Shown here: positions 62,181 to 64,000 of the stretch, piece by piece | Layout: each line of letters opens with the position of its first letter | How positions within the stretch are numbered: position 1 is the stretch's first letter | NCBI RefSeq assembly: GCF_000761445.1 | Contig: NZ_KN196470.1 | Span: forward strand, 2,828,967 to 2,892,966 | DNA: 64,000 bases | Origin: Oleiagrimonas soli | Lineage (GTDB): Bacteria; Pseudomonadota; Gammaproteobacteria; Xanthomonadales; Rhodanobacteraceae | Direction: 5' to 3' | Program-made: the position numbers and the translations under genes | Notes under the pieces: generated by a model | Seen by the model: only the letters and a program-made list of their open reading frames with translations | Told to the model about the DNA's origin: nothing | Databases searched by the model: none

Positions 62181-63517
62181 TCGCCGTCGGCCGCTTCCAG
62201 AGCCGCACCGGCAACCTCGCTTGCCGGCTCGACGTCCTCGCCGCGTGCGATCACGACCGCCGCGGCCAGATCGCCGGTCACGTTCAGCGCGGTGCGCGAC
62301 ATGTCCAGCAGGCGATCGATGCCCAGCACCAGGCCGATACCTTCGGGCGGAATCCCGAACATGCCCAGGATCATCGCGATCACCGGCAGCGAACCGCCCG
62401 GCACGCCGGCCGCGCCGACGCCGCCAAGCACGCAGATCAGCAGCACCAGCGACTGCTGCGCGAACGACAGGTCGACACCGAAGAACTGCGCTAGGAACAG
62501 CACCGTGACGCCTTCGTACAACGCCGTGCCGTTCATGTTCGCCGTCGCCCCGAGCGTGCACACGAAGCGGCTGATGCGACGCGGCACCCCGAGCCGGCGT
62601 TCGGCCGCCTGCAGGGTCGTCGGCAGCGTGGCGCTGCTGGACGAAGTCGAGAACGCCGTCACCATCGCGGTTTCCGCGCCGCGGAAGAAGCGCCCCATCG
62701 GCATGCCGCCGAGATAGCGCACCAGCAGCGGCAGCACCACGAAACACTGCAGCACCAGCGCCAGCAGCACCACGCCGACATAGCGCGCCAGCTGCAGCAG
62801 CACGTCCCAACCCAGCCGCGCCGTCAGCGTGAACAACAGCGCCGCCACCGCGTAGGGCGCGATGCGGATCACCCATTCGATCAGCTTCAGGCTGATGTCG
62901 TACACGCCCTGCATCGCGCCGACGAACGTGCGCGTGCCTTCGCTGCGCACCACCGCGGCGGCAATGCCGAACATCAGCGCGAAGAACATCAGCCCCAGCA
63001 GATTGCCGTCGGCAGCCGCGCGCACCGGATTCAGCGGCACGATGCCCAGCAGCATCTCGCGCGCCGAAATCGCTTCGCGGCGGGCCGCGATTTCGCTGGC
63101 GCGATGCCCTGCCTCGGCCAGCAGCTTCTCGCCGACGTCGTGCGGCACGCCCTGCCCGGGCTGGAACACGTTCACCAGGATCAGTCCGATGGTGACCGCG
63201 ATGGCGGTCACGCCGAGAATCCACAGCAGGGTCTTCAGTCCCACGCGTCCGAGCGAGCGCGGATCGCCGATCTCCACCACGCCCAGCACCAGCGCCGAGA
63301 ACACCAGCGGCACCACCAGCATGAACAGCAGACGCAGGAACAGGTCGCCGACCGGCTGCGTGACGTAGCCGATCAAGGTCTGCAGCCAGCCCGCGTCCTG
63401 CGCGAAGGCATAGCAGGCCAGACCGGCCAACGCGCCGACGATGAAGCCGATCAGCATCTGGGTGTGCAACGGCAGGCCGCGGCGGCTTGCCTTCGTTCCG
63501 TTACCGGCACTCGACAT
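62177..63517 (-). CDS. dicarboxylate/amino acid:cation symporter (DAACS family)
   Basis: The 446-residue transporter has the Glt/DctA fold: eight helices and two hairpins with [24 protein letters not shown], the serine-rich first hairpin [12 protein letters not shown], the substrate motif [32 protein letters not shown] and [22 protein letters not shown]. It takes up dicarboxylates such as succinate or glutamate with sodium or protons. An extra loop of about 35 residues ([20 protein letters not shown]) is present after helix 3. Confidence 0.92.
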   Translation of the reverse strand: MSSAGNGTKASRRGLPLHTQMLIGFIVGALAGLACYAFAQDAGWLQTLIGYVTQPVGDLFLRLLFMLVVPLVFSALVLGVVEIGDPRSLGRVGLKTLLWILGVTAIAVTIGLILVNVFQPGQGVPHDVGEKLLAEAGHRASEIAARREAISAREMLLGIVPLNPVRAAADGNLLGLMFFALMFGIAAAVVRSEGTRTFVGAMQGVYDISLKLIEWVIRIAPYAVAALLFTLTARLGWDVLLQLARYVGVVLLALVLQCFVVLPLLVRYLGGMPMGRFFRGAETAMVTAFSTSSSSATLPTTLQAAERRLGVPRRISRFVCTLGATANMNGTALYEGVTVLFLAQFFGVDLSFAQQSLVLLICVLGGVGAAGVPGGSLPVIAMILGMFGIPPEGIGLVLGIDRLLDMSRTALNVTGDLAAAVVIARGEDVEPASEVAGAALEAADGD

Positions 63518-63577
63518 CGGGTCACTCCGTCAGCATCTGCCGACCGAGTCTACCCGTTGCGACGCCGCGAAGGGACG

Positions 63578-64000
63578 TCAGGTCGAAGGCGGATACAGCG
63601 GCGGCAGCGGCTCTTGCGGCGACGCCGCGGACGGCTTGCGCCAGACGAACCCGGAACGGAAAGCCTCCGCCAGAGCCGCGCACGGATCCTGCGCTGCATC
63701 GATCGCTGCGGCGTAACGACGTTGCTGCAGCCGCGCGATGGCCTCGATCTGATCGGAATCGGCCAGCTGCTCCGAAACGTCCTGAAGATGCCGCACGCCG
63801 TCACGCTCCGCCTGCGCCCAGGCCAGCAAGGCACGACCCGTGGCGTGCGGATCGCCGCCGCGCGCCGCCAACAGGAAGGCGTTGCGCAAGGTGCGAGCCC
63901 GGCCGCTACGCGCCTGCGCCGCGGCCGTCCCGGCCCGATGCGCCGCCGATCGCCGCCGCCACGCCAGCCACCCGAACGTCGCCAGGCTCAGAATCCACAG
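63578..64000 (-). CDS. batD: C-terminal part of a BatD-like protein, cut by the window end
   Basis: Only the 3' end is present. It opens with a membrane helix (LWILSLATFGWLAWRRR) and then the cytosolic tail NAFLLAARGGDPHATGRALL AWAQAERDG, as in the C-terminal region of BatD (Bacteroides aerotolerance-type), which follows the single-pass anchor of a large periplasmic protein. The start lies beyond base 64000. Assignment rests on topology and this tail, so it is moderate. Confidence 0.5.
   Translation of the reverse strand: MWILSLATFGWLAWRRRSAAHRAGTAAAQARSGRARTLRNAFLLAARGGDPHATGRALLAWAQAERDGVRHLQDVSEQLADSDQIEAIARLQQRRYAAAIDAAQDPCAALAEAFRSGFVWRKPSAASPQEPLPPLYPPST

Overview
The window is GC-rich, densely coded DNA from a gammaproteobacterium, most likely Xanthomonadales and perhaps Rhodanobacteraceae. 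This is inferred from the ColR/ColS pair, an SAH riboswitch in front of ahcY with metF nearby, the ABC-F protein Uup, several FtsX/MacB-type exporters and GC-rich codon use. The genus cannot be fixed from the sequence alone. One tRNA, tRNA-Gly(CCC), is present. I see no rRNA, CRISPR array, insertion sequence or phage gene.

Layout. 0-12.5 kb: small membrane proteins, a broken cysteine-rich secreted gene, a structured RNA candidate rich in GGA motifs, a lytic-transglycosylase-like lipoprotein, a MarR/siderophore-reductase operon with clear operators, NfeD/SPFH membrane proteins, a second broken gene, a lipase, an oxidoreductase, a glutamine cyclotransferase and a methyltransferase. 12.6-30 kb: uup, then a 15 kb minus-strand operon with four large FtsX-type permeases, one HlyD-type adaptor, one ATPase, an NtrC-family regulator and its kinase. 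Two near-perfect sigma-54 promoters precede genes of this operon. 30-42.5 kb: housekeeping genes (ppc, ahcY with riboswitch, metF, ilvE), with an arsenic-resistance operon (arsR-arsI-arsC-acr3) and an ECF sigma/membrane-partner pair sitting between ahcY and metF.

42.6-48 kb is the most unusual part. A borosin-type peptide N-methyltransferase is followed by two short paralogous peptides with the same leader and proline-rich tails. Each peptide is followed directly by an exported TPR-transmembrane-GGDEF protein. It looks like a split-borosin RiPP system joined to c-di-GMP signalling, with the peptide-cyclase cassette duplicated in tandem.

48-64 kb: colS/colR, tRNA-Gly, trmB, an SLC13-type transporter, a Rieske protein, an EamA exporter, a second ABC export operon (adaptor, ATPase, two permeases) flanked by two copies of the palindrome ATGACAGCTGTCAT/C, a fumarylacetoacetate-hydrolase-family enzyme, mscL, a MarR regulator, a macrodomain protein, a dicarboxylate symporter and the 3' part of a BatD-like gene cut by the window end. 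No sequence searches were run: functions come from motif recognition, and unrecognised genes are stated as such.
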